Positions 26,075 to 34,878 of a stretch of DNA of 64,000 nucleotides are shown here, in pieces. Location: the NCBI RefSeq assembly GCF_014518425.1, contig NZ_JACVCU010000005.1, positions 372,678-436,677 on the forward strand. Direction: 5' to 3'. The position numbers and the translations under genes are program-made. Position 1 is the stretch's first letter. Every line of letters starts with the position of its first letter. Below the pieces are notes generated by a model. It had not been told where the DNA came from. It saw nothing but the letters and a program-made list of their open reading frames with translations, and searched no databases. The DNA is from Terrabacter sp. MAHUQ-38. Lineage in GTDB: Bacteria; Actinomycetota; Actinomycetes; Actinomycetales; Dermatophilaceae.

Positions 26075-27376
26075 GTGGTAGCACGACGCGCCGTCCTGCG
26101 CCTGGCCGTCCTGACGGCCATCGCCCCCTCGCTGGCGGCGTGTGGTGACAGCGGCGATGCTCCAGACCCCGGCGGGCTCGACCTGGTCAAGTCCGACCTG
26201 GCCCGGTCGACGGGCAGACCAGACGCCATCCCAGAGCCAGCCGAGGCGCTACATGGCCTCGCCGGCGACCTGTACGGCCAGCTCGCGACGAAGCAGGGCA
26301 ACCTGGTCCTGTCGCCGTACTCCGTCGCGGTGGCCCTCGGTATGACTCTGCCGGGGGCAGCTGGCCGCACCGCCACCGAGATCCGCCAGGTGCTCGGAGT
26401 ACGAGACGACGCCCGATTCCACAGCGGTCTCAACTCATTGTCGGCGTACCTCGAAGGGCTGGCCGGGAACCAGCACCGCGCCGACGGAAGCGGTGCCGAA
26501 CTGGCACTGGAGGGCGCGAACCAGCTGTACGGCCAGGAGCGTGTGACCTGGGAACGCGGCTTCCTCGACCTGCTCGCGCGCGAGTACGGCGCGGGCTTGC
26601 GGACCGTCGACTACCAGCGCGCCCCGGAGAAGGCGCGGGGGTTGGTCAACGGCTGGGTCGCAGAGCGCACGCGCGATCGAATCCCGGAACTCATTCAGGC
26701 AGGTGTGCTGGACGCGTTGACCCGCCTCGTCCTGGTCAACGCGCTCTACCTCAAAGCGCCTTGGGAGAACCCGTTCGAGAAGTCGCTGACCAGACCCAGT
26801 CCGTTTCACCGCTCGGACGGCAGCACGATCAATGTCGCCACGATGCAGCAACCACCTCTGGCCACCACGATGACCCGAGGCAAGGGGTGGCGGGCCGCAC
26901 GGCTGCCCTATGCCGGTCGCAGACTCGCCATGACGCTGGTCCTGCCGGACCCGGGGCGGTTGCGCCAGGTGGAGCAGCAGGTGACCTCGGGTGGCTTGGC
27001 CCAGGTGCTGGCCGCCGGACCGGAAGTCATGCTCGACGTGCGGCTGCCGAGATTGACGTTCCGGAGCCAGTCTGAGTTGAAGGGCGCCCTGCAGCAGTTG
27101 GGGATGCGGACAGCCTTCGACGCCTACATGGCCGACTTCCGACCGATGACCGTAGAGGATCTGGACCTGTATGTGAGCGCAGTCCCGCACGAGGCCTTCG
27201 TCGCGGTCGACGAGGACGGCACGGAGGCCGCGGCTGCGACGGCAGTCGTGATCTCCACCCTCTCGGCATCCGTCACCGAACCGTTCCACGTCGACCGGCC
27301 GTTCCTGTTCGTCATTCACGACGTCAAGCACGGCACGCCCCTGTTCCTCGGCAGAGTCGAGGACCCGAGCGAGTGA
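26075..27376 (+). CDS. Membrane-anchored serpin (lipoprotein)
   Basis: 433 aa serine-protease inhibitor. The N-terminus VARRAVLRLAVL followed by lipobox SLAAC is a lipoprotein signal, with an RR motif that could suit Tat export. The serpin body shows NLVLSPYSVAVALGM and the C-terminal FHVDRPFLFVIHD. The reactive-centre hinge EDGTEAAAATA (P17 Glu380 to P7) is fully of the inhibitory type; counting from it places Leu396-Ser397 at P1-P1', predicting chymotrypsin- or elastase-like targets. The start is uncertain: GTG at 26075 has no good ribosome site, and a short frame beginning at 26010 ends MRRRRSW right here, so a frameshift could hide a longer N-terminus. Confidence 0.88.
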   Translation: MVARRAVLRLAVLTAIAPSLAACGDSGDAPDPGGLDLVKSDLARSTGRPDAIPEPAEALHGLAGDLYGQLATKQGNLVLSPYSVAVALGMTLPGAAGRTATEIRQVLGVRDDARFHSGLNSLSAYLEGLAGNQHRADGSGAELALEGANQLYGQERVTWERGFLDLLAREYGAGLRTVDYQRAPEKARGLVNGWVAERTRDRIPELIQAGVLDALTRLVLVNALYLKAPWENPFEKSLTRPSPFHRSDGSTINVATMQQPPLATTMTRGKGWRAARLPYAGRRLAMTLVLPDPGRLRQVEQQVTSGGLAQVLAAGPEVMLDVRLPRLTFRSQSELKGALQQLGMRTAFDAYMADFRPMTVEDLDLYVSAVPHEAFVAVDEDGTEAAAATAVVISTLSASVTEPFHVDRPFLFVIHDVKHGTPLFLGRVEDPSE

Positions 27377-27500
27377 CTGCCCATCGACAGAGCCACGACA
27401 GCCAGAGACCAGGGGTAGGTCGGGTAGGCGTCGGCCGTGATCCGTGCGCGACGAACATGTCGGGGTCCGCAACGGTGAGTTCGCGCGTAGGCTCCGAAAG

Positions 27501-28025
27501 ATGGAGCGCATCAATCTGGGTGAGGCGGATGGCTTGCCGCCGGTGGATTGGGCCGAGGTCGTCGAGAAGCTCGATGCGGGGTCGATGCCGCTGCCCGACG
27601 CGGCAAACGCCCGCACGACCTGGCTGTCTACGGTCAACGACGACGGCAGCCCGCACGTGACCGCGGTCGGTGCTCTCTGGATGGACGGCGCGTTCTGGTT
27701 CCAGACCGGCGCGGGGACGCGCAAAGGGCACAACGTCGCCCGCGATCCGCGGTGTTCGGTCGCGGTGTCGGTCCGCGACGCGGACGTGGTGATCGAGGGT
27801 GACGCGATGCGGGTAACCGAGCCCGGCGCGCTGGCGCGGATTGCGAAGGCGTGGGCGGACAATGGTTGGCCGGCGGAGCCCGATGAGAGCGGGCCGGGCA
27901 TCACGGCCCCGTTCAACGCACCGTCGCAAGGCCCTCCGCCGTGGAACGTGTATCGGATCGAGCCCCGCTCGGCGATTGTGGTCTCGGCGACGGAGCCGGG
28001 AGGCCTGACTCGCTTCCTCTTCTGA
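27501..28025 (+). CDS. Pyridoxamine 5'-phosphate oxidase-family protein
   Basis: 174 aa FMN split-barrel protein: ARTTWLSTVNDDGSPHVTAV, GALWMDGAFWFQTGAGTRK and NVARDPRCSVAVS are the usual motifs of the F420/FMN-binding PNPOx-like families common in actinobacteria. These use F420H2 or FMN on diverse substrates; true vitamin B6 synthesis is unlikely. The ATG at 27501 (MERINLGEADG) was preferred over one 19 codons upstream because the upstream residues are not family-like. Confidence 0.78.
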   Translation: MERINLGEADGLPPVDWAEVVEKLDAGSMPLPDAANARTTWLSTVNDDGSPHVTAVGALWMDGAFWFQTGAGTRKGHNVARDPRCSVAVSVRDADVVIEGDAMRVTEPGALARIAKAWADNGWPAEPDESGPGITAPFNAPSQGPPPWNVYRIEPRSAIVVSATEPGGLTRFLF

Positions 28026-28209
28026 CGCTCGGAGGGTCCCACAAGTGCCGCAGTTCGTGAAGATCCCCCGTGCAGGTCGCCGCGCTAGGCATCTGGCTTC
28101 CGGTCGGTTTCGCGGGGGTGGGTCTACCCGTGCTCGCCATCGAGTCGCCGAAGGGGCCGGTCACTCGCACGGGTGACGCACGTTGCCTGCGAGACCGCCG
28201 GCGAGCCCA

Positions 28210-28226
28210 GCGGGCATCTCGCCCGC
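28210..28226 (-). terminator. Weak hairpin after GH43 gene
   Basis: GCGGGC / GCCCGC with a 5-nt loop lies 44 bp past the stop of the GH43-like gene. It is short and lacks a T-run, so it is only a candidate. Confidence 0.3.
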
Positions 28227-28269
28227 ACGCGACCGGGAGGGGTCCTTGACCAGATGCGTCGCTCGCAGA

Positions 28270-30033
28270 TCAAACAAAGATCGTGCCAGCTGGATCCAGG
28301 AAGTCTGTTGCGATGATTTGCGCGACGCCGTAGGGCTGGGTGTCGAAGCCCTTGTAGTTGTGCCAGGCCTTGATCCGACCGTCGGTCTGGATGAGGGCGA
28401 TCTCGGACCGTCCATTGCCGTCAAGGTCCATGAACCGCACCCTTGCCGGATCGGTGAACCCCGTCGCAATGATGACGGCGTAGCCGAACGGCGAATCGGC
28501 GAAGCCGAGGTCGTTGTGCCAGGCCTTGATCTGCCCGTCAGTCTGGATGAGGACGATCTCGGACCGGCCGTCATCGTCCAGGTCGGTGAACACCGTCCGC
28601 GCAGGGTTGGTGAAGCCGGTCGCGATGATGAGCGAGCTCCCATAGGGCGAGGTGGCGAAGCCGAGGTCGTTGTGCCACGCCCGGACCTGGCCGTCTGCCT
28701 GGACCTGGATCAGCTCGGACTTGCCGTCGTCGTCGAGGTCGGCGAACCGTACCCTTGTCGGATCAGTGAACCCGGTCGCGATGATGAGCGAGCTCCCATA
28801 GGGCGAGGTGGCGAAGCCGAGGTCGTTGTGCCACGCCCGGATTTGGCCGTCTGCCTGGACCTGGATCAGCTCGGACTTCCCGTCGTCGTCGAGATCGGCG
28901 AACCGAACCCGTGTCGGGTCGCTGAAGTCAGTCCCGATGATCGCTGCGGATCCGAACGGCATGGCTTCGAAGCCCTTGTAGTTCTGCCAGGCCTTGATCT
29001 GACCATCGGTCTGTATCAGCGCGATCTCAGCGCGGCCATTGCCGTCAAGGGACGACTTCCGGCTACCGCCCTGCACCGGCAGCCCGTTCACCCAGCTGAG
29101 GTTGATCGAGAACATGTGCCTGCTTCCGCCCGCCGCAGCGGCGTGCAACACGACCTTGTCACCACCGCCCAGCCCGTCCTGGGACGTCACGACGTCAGCG
29201 CCACCGGGGCCGCACAGTCCGGTGTTGGCCTGAGTCATGAAGGCACTCGGGGCTGACGTCCAAGGGCCGGTGACCGCTGGCGCCGTTGCGTACGACGTGT
29301 AGTAGCCACAGCTGGCAAAGGATCCGCCGGAGTAGAACAGCACCATTTTGTCATCACGCTCGACCAGGTCCGGCGCCTCGATGATCTGGCCGGCTGGAAC
29401 AGTGAGCATCGCAGTCGTCGCACCGACCAGGGTGGTGCCGTTGTTGCTGACCCGGCTGACCCAGAGCGTAGACGGCTGGTTGACGGCATTGCCGTCGCTC
29501 TTCCAGGTGAGATACCGCGTTCCGTCCCGGGCGACGAAGGTGTTTGCGTCGATCGCGCCACCTTGGCTGAGCGGGCAGATGAGCGGTCCTGAACCGTGGG
29601 GTACGAACCCTCCCACCGGCGAATTGCTGAACGCCACGCCGATGCACTGACGACCAGAGGCTGCGTCCTGGGCCGTGTAGGTGAGCGTCAGACTGCCGTC
29701 GGGGTTGGGTTGAACGTCGGGAGCCCAAGTCCTGCCCGCGACGGCCCAGCTGCCGGGCCCGCCGGGCATCGCGTCACCGAGGACTTGCCAAGGTCCGTCG
29801 ATGGTGGGCGCGCTGGCCACCGGGAGATGCCTGAAGTCGTTGGTGGCGTAGGCGTACCAGGTCTGTCCGATGCGGACCACGTCAGGATCTGCAAACCCTT
29901 GAGCGATGAGCTCTCTCGGGGCGGAGGGGGTGGCGGCGAGGGCGATCGGGGCTGCCATAACCAGCGCCGCCTGAACGACGAGGCTGAGGGCGGCCAGCGT
30001 AGCGAGCCAGGGCGCGCAGAGCTCCTTGGTCAT
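28270..30033 (-). CDS. Secreted GH43-like glycosidase with five FG-GAP-type repeats
   Basis: 587 aa. A signal peptide (about 1-34, IALAATP) is followed by a five-bladed GH43-type domain: base Asp49 in GFADPDVV, pKa modulator Asp106 in TWAPDVQP, acid Glu219 in IIEAPDLV, and the family-like IDANTFV at 161-167. GH43 enzymes cut arabinose, xylose or galactose linkages. Residues 327-587 are five repeats of 52-53 aa, each with a calcium-type D-L-D-x-D/N-G-x-S/A-E loop, probably a small beta-propeller binding module. The ATG overlaps the stop of the upstream GH gene by 4 bp, so the two are co-translated. Confidence 0.85.
   Translation of the reverse strand: MTKELCAPWLATLAALSLVVQAALVMAAPIALAATPSAPRELIAQGFADPDVVRIGQTWYAYATNDFRHLPVASAPTIDGPWQVLGDAMPGGPGSWAVAGRTWAPDVQPNPDGSLTLTYTAQDAASGRQCIGVAFSNSPVGGFVPHGSGPLICPLSQGGAIDANTFVARDGTRYLTWKSDGNAVNQPSTLWVSRVSNNGTTLVGATTAMLTVPAGQIIEAPDLVERDDKMVLFYSGGSFASCGYYTSYATAPAVTGPWTSAPSAFMTQANTGLCGPGGADVVTSQDGLGGGDKVVLHAAAAGGSRHMFSINLSWVNGLPVQGGSRKSSLDGNGRAEIALIQTDGQIKAWQNYKGFEAMPFGSAAIIGTDFSDPTRVRFADLDDDGKSELIQVQADGQIRAWHNDLGFATSPYGSSLIIATGFTDPTRVRFADLDDDGKSELIQVQADGQVRAWHNDLGFATSPYGSSLIIATGFTNPARTVFTDLDDDGRSEIVLIQTDGQIKAWHNDLGFADSPFGYAVIIATGFTDPARVRFMDLDGNGRSEIALIQTDGRIKAWHNYKGFDTQPYGVAQIIATDFLDPAGTIFV
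28588..28899 (-). repeat. Two nearly identical 156-bp tandem units
   Basis: Units 2 (28744-28899, residues 379-430) and 3 (28588-28743, residues 431-482) of the FG-GAP-type array are almost identical at DNA level, for example sharing GCGAGCTCCCATAGGGCGAG, while units 1, 4 and 5 have diverged. This indicates a recent in-frame duplication and a site prone to copy-number change. Confidence 0.75.
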
Positions 30034-33000
30034 TGGTCACCTGCTGTGCTGTGTCCAGTGACCGTCGTTCCCTTGACGTGGTGTGCCGCGACCTGGGCGT
30101 GCGACAGCGCTCGGTCGTAGAGCGCGACGTCCGCCATCCAGCCGACGAACCGGTTGCCGGCGTCGTCGCCTCGAGCACCGATCTTGAGTGATCCCTCTCC
30201 CCGACCTGGCGCGCGCGTCATCGGCGTTGACTTGAGCAGTTCCCCGTCCAGGTAGACGGTCAGCGTGGAGCCGTCGAAGACCGAGACCACATGGTGCCAA
30301 CCCCATTGGAGCACGGGTTTCTGCGCTGGCCCGGTGGTGGACAGGGCATCCGAGAGGTTCATCGCCTCGGGCCGGTTTCTGGCAGCCAACCTGAGGAGGT
30401 ACCCGTTGTTGGCTGGTCGGTCGTACTTCTCCAGCACGCCTTGGTCACCTGACTCCCGGGGGTATACCCAGGCCTCGAGAGTGTACGGACCCGTCAGGTT
30501 CAGCGTCGGTGAGCTGGGGACATCGATGTAGCCGCCTGCGAGGCTCATCGACCGACTGGGCTCGCCGGCGAGCGGTCCCGCCTGACCGGTCACGACCGTC
30601 CCACGGACCTGGCCGTCGTTGCCGTGTCCCGACTCATCCGAGGCGGTGCCCGCCGTGTCCTCGAGGGGCCAGTAGCCGACGGCTCCGTCTGCACGTACGA
30701 GGTCCGCATAGTTGCCGGTGGCCGGGCGCGACACAGTCACTGAGGTCGTGTGAGAGGTCGGCGTTCCGCCCTCCGGGTGCACCGTCACCGTGAGTGGATA
30801 GCGGCCGGCGGCAGCGTCGGGTGGGGCCGTGACGCTGGTGCTCACTCGCTGCCAGGCCAGACCGTTGCCAGCATTGCGTGCGAAAGGAACCTGCCCGGCG
30901 GCCACCGTCCACCCGGACGGGGCCTCCACAGTGACTCGCCCCTTGACGACGCTGGTGCCCGAGGTCTCGACGAGCATCCCCAGCTGGGCGGAGGCGCCGG
31001 GCGCGATCATCTCCGCGAGGTCCGTAGACACGACTCGGGCTTGGGACGTGGACCGAGCGGCGACCGGGGTCACCACAGCCCGGACGCTGGCCCTTCCGGA
31101 GGTCGGCACCGTCACGGCATCGCCGACGAGGAGGACCGGCGCTCCGTTGACGGTCGCCGAGGTGATGCGGTAGCCGGCAGGCACGCGAAGATGCACCGAG
31201 ATCCGTTGCAGCTTGGGCCGGTTCGGCTGAGCTGCTGGCGGCACAATCGTCGCCTCGACGGTGCCCTTGGCCACGCGGGAGGTGATTGCGTACGTCATCG
31301 GCCCGAAGGAGGTCGGGAGGTCGGTGACGCCAACGGTCTGTCCCTCGGCCAGCCAGAGCTTCGGCGTGGCAGCGGCGAGCTGGAGTCCGCTCGGCATGCC
31401 TTGGGCATCCTGCGTCTCGTTGATGAGCATGCCGGAGAGCGCCTTGAGGTACGTCGCGTTGTTCGCCGACAGCGGCGCCCGGAACTGGGATCGGTAGTAC
31501 TCCATCGGGCAGGGAGCGACAGTCACCCCTTCGCCGCCGATGAAGGTGTTCGGCGTGAAGCCCTGCGAGAGCATGCCGTAGAAGGTCAGTCCGATCCGGT
31601 CTGCATCACCGACCTGGCTCAGGTACTTGAGGTACGACCAGCCGTACTGCTGGTCGATGCCGCTCGACCGGTAGCCGTCCGCCGCCGGCCAGGCCCCACC
31701 GGGGCGGGTCTGACACGCCTCTACTGGTTCGCCGCTGAGGTTGAACCGCGTGAGCCCGAGGAACAGCCCGCCGTGGGTGTTGAGATACGTGCGCAGACCC
31801 TTGCCGATACGGCTGTCCGGGTCTATGAGTCCACTGCCCAACGCGTAGGGCATGATCAGGTTCCAGTAGCTCCCTTGCTGCGAATCGGTGATTCGACCCG
31901 ATGGGTCGAAGTCGCTGGGATCACCGAGCGCGATCGGGACGAAGACCGAGCCGTCCGGCAGCTCGGTGCTGCTGCGTTCGATCGCCTTCAAGGTCGCGAT
32001 CCGCAGCCCTTGGGCCTGCGCCGTGAAGGCTGCCGCGTCGGTGTCATGGTCCAGGAGGCGCAGCACCAGTCCCATGTCCCGCAGCCCGCGCCACACGTCG
32101 GCGTGGTGGTGTATGCCGTGTGCCTTGGTGCTGTTGTCCGAGTAGAGGCGCGTCTTGGCGAGCAGCCCGTCGGGGTCCTGGCTGCGTTGCGCGGAGATGT
32201 CGGTCAGCCACGTGCGGAAGTTCGGGAGGTTGTCCGAGATCAGACTGGCATCACCCGTCTGGAGGTAGTACCGCGCAGCGGTCTGGAGCTTGATCCCGCG
32301 TTCCCAGGTGGTGAAGCCGTCGTTGTACTGACCTCGAACGAGGAACTGGTCGATGGCCTGCCGCGTGCGAGTGGTGAACCCGAAGTCACCGAGTGACCCC
32401 ACGGTTGCGACGGCCTCGGGGATCCACGCGAATCGCTCGTCGTCGGGGAGCTCGTACCCGTTGCCGACGGTGAGGTTGTAGCCCATGACAAGGTTGGTCA
32501 ACAGCATGGAGCGCATCGCGTCGGCCGCGTACCTCTCCGGAATCCGAACGGTGCTGCCGGCCGCGAGCTGGCTCTTCCAGTACGTGACCATGTCGGCACG
32601 CCGGGCGTCGTAGGCGTCGCGGTCCATCACGACCGCACCGAGCGCTTGGGGCTGGTTCATCAGCAGCAGGTAGACATCGGCCGGGCCTTGGCTCAGGTCG
32701 AGGTCGAACGTGAGGTCGGGCGCGCTCCACCTGGCCGACCCGCTATGGGCAAGCGACAGCTTGTCGCCAACCACGAGGCTGTTCGCGGCCTGCGCCGCGG
32801 CGGCGACATACATCCCGTTGAGGTTGACGCGCAGCCTGGTGGAGGACTCGGCCGAGCTTCCCGGTCGCACCTTGAAGTGGATCATGGTCATCAGCCGCGC
32901 GGAGGACGAGAGTCTCGTGACGTAGGACTCGCGCTCGTAGACGCGGCCCTGCCGGTCGGTGTAGCGATTCTGGAGGATGGGCAGGTAACCGTCAGCCAGC

Positions 33001-33539
33001 GTCGGCGGGTCCAAGCGGTTCTCGGCCGAGCCGAAGAGCTCCGAGCCCTCGCCAACGTAGAACTTGACCCACTGGCGGGTCCGCGAGTCCGCGAAGTCCG
33101 AGTTGATCTGGCTGCCGTCGACGAAGGGGAAGCTGAAGTCGCGCTCGGCGCTGAACCGGGCGAGATCCGGCATGGGGTATGTGAGCGGAAGATAGTTCGA
33201 CCGGCTGTCGTGCCAGTAGTCGTCCCCGTGGTTGGGCGGAACCAGCAGGTCGCGCGTGTTGTCCAGGGTGGGTCCGTTCGGCAGTGCCATCAGCTGCTCG
33301 CCCCAGGTGTCGGCGCCCTCGCGGAGCGCGGCCTGCACGCGATCGACATAGTTGGCTGGGAACTGCGGCTGGTCGGGCTGACCGATCGGCCCGTCGGCCA
33401 TGAGGTCACGGTCAGCCACGGTGGCGATCGCGGCAGGCGACGCGGCGGTCGCCGGGGGCGCCGCAGTCCAGAGCCCAGCCGCTGCTGCGACTGCCAGCAG
33501 TACCGCAGATGCACTCCAACGATGTGGCCCTCGTCGCAT
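30030..33539 (-). CDS. Secreted multidomain (alpha/alpha)-barrel glycosidase-like protein with LamG
   Basis: 1169 aa. A signal peptide (about 1-35, PPATAAS) leads to an N-terminal beta-rich region, then a large helical domain (about 330-730: WIPEAVATVGSLGDFGFT, HGIHHHADVWRGL, SGIDQQYGWSYLKYL) resembling six-hairpin glycosidases. A NEW3/NPCBM-associated Ig-like domain (about 835-935) and a C-terminal LamG/concanavalin-like domain (about 950-1150, VGYWPLEDTAGTASDESGHG) follow. I cannot assign a GH family or catalytic residues. The ATG at 33539 was preferred over GTG at 33551 because GAGGAGTGAGGG sits at proper spacing. It is preceded by a DasR-type operator and co-translated with the GH43-like gene. 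Confidence 0.75.
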   Translation of the reverse strand: MRRGPHRWSASAVLLAVAAAAGLWTAAPPATAASPAAIATVADRDLMADGPIGQPDQPQFPANYVDRVQAALREGADTWGEQLMALPNGPTLDNTRDLLVPPNHGDDYWHDSRSNYLPLTYPMPDLARFSAERDFSFPFVDGSQINSDFADSRTRQWVKFYVGEGSELFGSAENRLDPPTLADGYLPILQNRYTDRQGRVYERESYVTRLSSSARLMTMIHFKVRPGSSAESSTRLRVNLNGMYVAAAAQAANSLVVGDKLSLAHSGSARWSAPDLTFDLDLSQGPADVYLLLMNQPQALGAVVMDRDAYDARRADMVTYWKSQLAAGSTVRIPERYAADAMRSMLLTNLVMGYNLTVGNGYELPDDERFAWIPEAVATVGSLGDFGFTTRTRQAIDQFLVRGQYNDGFTTWERGIKLQTAARYYLQTGDASLISDNLPNFRTWLTDISAQRSQDPDGLLAKTRLYSDNSTKAHGIHHHADVWRGLRDMGLVLRLLDHDTDAAAFTAQAQGLRIATLKAIERSSTELPDGSVFVPIALGDPSDFDPSGRITDSQQGSYWNLIMPYALGSGLIDPDSRIGKGLRTYLNTHGGLFLGLTRFNLSGEPVEACQTRPGGAWPAADGYRSSGIDQQYGWSYLKYLSQVGDADRIGLTFYGMLSQGFTPNTFIGGEGVTVAPCPMEYYRSQFRAPLSANNATYLKALSGMLINETQDAQGMPSGLQLAAATPKLWLAEGQTVGVTDLPTSFGPMTYAITSRVAKGTVEATIVPPAAQPNRPKLQRISVHLRVPAGYRITSATVNGAPVLLVGDAVTVPTSGRASVRAVVTPVAARSTSQARVVSTDLAEMIAPGASAQLGMLVETSGTSVVKGRVTVEAPSGWTVAAGQVPFARNAGNGLAWQRVSTSVTAPPDAAAGRYPLTVTVHPEGGTPTSHTTSVTVSRPATGNYADLVRADGAVGYWPLEDTAGTASDESGHGNDGQVRGTVVTGQAGPLAGEPSRSMSLAGGYIDVPSSPTLNLTGPYTLEAWVYPRESGDQGVLEKYDRPANNGYLLRLAARNRPEAMNLSDALSTTGPAQKPVLQWGWHHVVSVFDGSTLTVYLDGELLKSTPMTRAPGRGEGSLKIGARGDDAGNRFVGWMADVALYDRALSHAQVAAHHVKGTTVTGHSTAGDQ

Positions 33540-33634
33540 GGTCGCCCTCACTCCTCGTCGAATGCGCGGTCGCGACCGACTGGCGATGCCCTGCAGCCGC
33601 GGTACAGGCCTGCAACGGTCGCGTGATATCGAAA

Positions 33635-33663
33635 ATGCTAATACTGGTCTATACCAATTACAA
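33635..33663 (-). promoter_or_regulatory. Promoter with DasR-type operator, glycosidase pair
   Basis: Minus strand: -35 TTGTAA (33663-33658), 17-bp spacer, -10 TAGCAT (33640-33635). The spacer holds TGGTATAGACCA (33645-33656), one mismatch from the palindrome TGGTCTAGACCA bound by DasR/NagR-type GntR regulators. A bound repressor would block polymerase. It lies about 100 bp upstream of the large glycosidase gene. Confidence 0.7.
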
Positions 33664-33804
33664 GGGTGCGGAACGATTCCCGCCGCGATCGGACTGTCGT
33701 GGGTGTCCTTTGGCCCGAAGGACGTTCGTCGAGCGTCGCGGCGGAGCCGGCGACAGTTACCTCAGCGGTGCGATTCCCACCTCAGGACTGAAGGCCGGCC
33801 AGCG

Positions 33805-34878
33805 CTAGGTGGTGCGCGTGACCTTGGAGAGACCTCGCGGCTCGTCGGGGTCGAGTCCCCGAGCGATGCTGAGGTCCAGCGCCAGCCTCTGCAGAGGCAC
33901 GATCTGGAGGATGGGTGACAGCTCCTCTGGCACGTCTGTCCCGACCGGGATGACCGCCGGATGCCCGTGACGTGCAGCGAAGTCGCGGTCGCCCACGACG
34001 AGCGTGTCGGCGCCTGTCTGACGGATGTGTTCGACGACCGGGCCCAGCAGCTCGCCGCCCACACCTGGCGGTACGACGATGATGGCCGACTGGTCGACAT
34101 CGAGCATCGCCAAGGGGCCGTGCATGAGATCTGCGCCGGAGAAGGCCTGTGCGGCAAGGTAGCTCGTCTCCATCATCTTGAGCGCCCCTTCCCGAGCCGT
34201 TGGGTAGGAGAAGCCTCGCCCGACGGTGACGAGCCGCTGGATGAGGCGGTGTCCGTCGGCCCACGGCGGTAGGTCCTGGCCGAGCAGATGCGTCAGTTCC
34301 TCTGGCAGCCCACGCGCGCTCGCGCCGTCCCGCCCGCGCCAGGCATCGACGAGCAGCCAGAGCGCCTGCAGCTCGGCCGTATACGTCTTCGTCGCCGCCA
34401 CGGACCGTTCCACGCCCGCACGGATATCGACGTGCCACTGCGCGGTCGCTGCCAAGGCAGAGACAGGAGCGTTCGTGACCGCTACCGTCATGGCCCCGTG
34501 ACGGCCAGCCACCCGTGTGGACTCGATGAGGTCGGGTGACCCGCCTGACTGGCTGATCGCCAGCCAGAGGCATCGTTCCAGGCGCGGCCTGGCTGCGTAA
34601 CCGGTGTACGTGGACAGCGATGCCAATCCGCACGGGATCCCGAGCTGGGTCTCGATGAGGTACTTGACGTACAGCGCCGCGTGGTCGCTCGTCCCCCTGG
34701 CTGCGATCAGGGCGAAGCGGGGGTCAGTGTCTCGCACTGCGGCTGCGACGGCCCGTATGTTGCCAAGCTCGGTCTCGAACTGCCGTGTGAGTACGTGCGG
34801 TTGCTCGTGGATCTCGGCGCGCATGTGCCGGCCCCGGTCGGTGCGAGAGGACGCGGGGCCCAGTGGCGTGCTCGTCAC
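33805..34878 (-). CDS. SIS-domain aminosugar-phosphate isomerase/deaminase (NagB-II/GlmS-isomerase type)
   Basis: 357 aa with two SIS domains like the isomerase half of GlmS, but no glutaminase domain. Motifs: ARGTSDHAALY, LAISQSGGSPDLIEST, REGALKMMETSYLAAQ and the C-terminal GLDPDEPRGLSKVTRT. Stand-alone proteins of this kind (NagB-II, AgaS) deaminate glucosamine-6-phosphate or related sugars to ketose phosphates. It is the last gene of the sugar operon; its GTG start overlaps the preceding SIS gene by 4 bp. An internal ATG 18 codons in (MRAEIHEQP) aligns well with family N-termini and is an alternative start. Confidence 0.85.
   Translation of the reverse strand: MTSTPLGPASSRTDRGRHMRAEIHEQPHVLTRQFETELGNIRAVAAAVRDTDPRFALIAARGTSDHAALYVKYLIETQLGIPCGLASLSTYTGYAARPRLERCLWLAISQSGGSPDLIESTRVAGRHGAMTVAVTNAPVSALAATAQWHVDIRAGVERSVAATKTYTAELQALWLLVDAWRGRDGASARGLPEELTHLLGQDLPPWADGHRLIQRLVTVGRGFSYPTAREGALKMMETSYLAAQAFSGADLMHGPLAMLDVDQSAIIVVPPGVGGELLGPVVEHIRQTGADTLVVGDRDFAARHGHPAVIPVGTDVPEELSPILQIVPLQRLALDLSIARGLDPDEPRGLSKVTRTT

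Noticed and set aside
30741-30760. Another GTGTGAG loop near 30750
   Set aside because: The flanking bases do not form a matching stem; it is coding sequence of the LamG protein.
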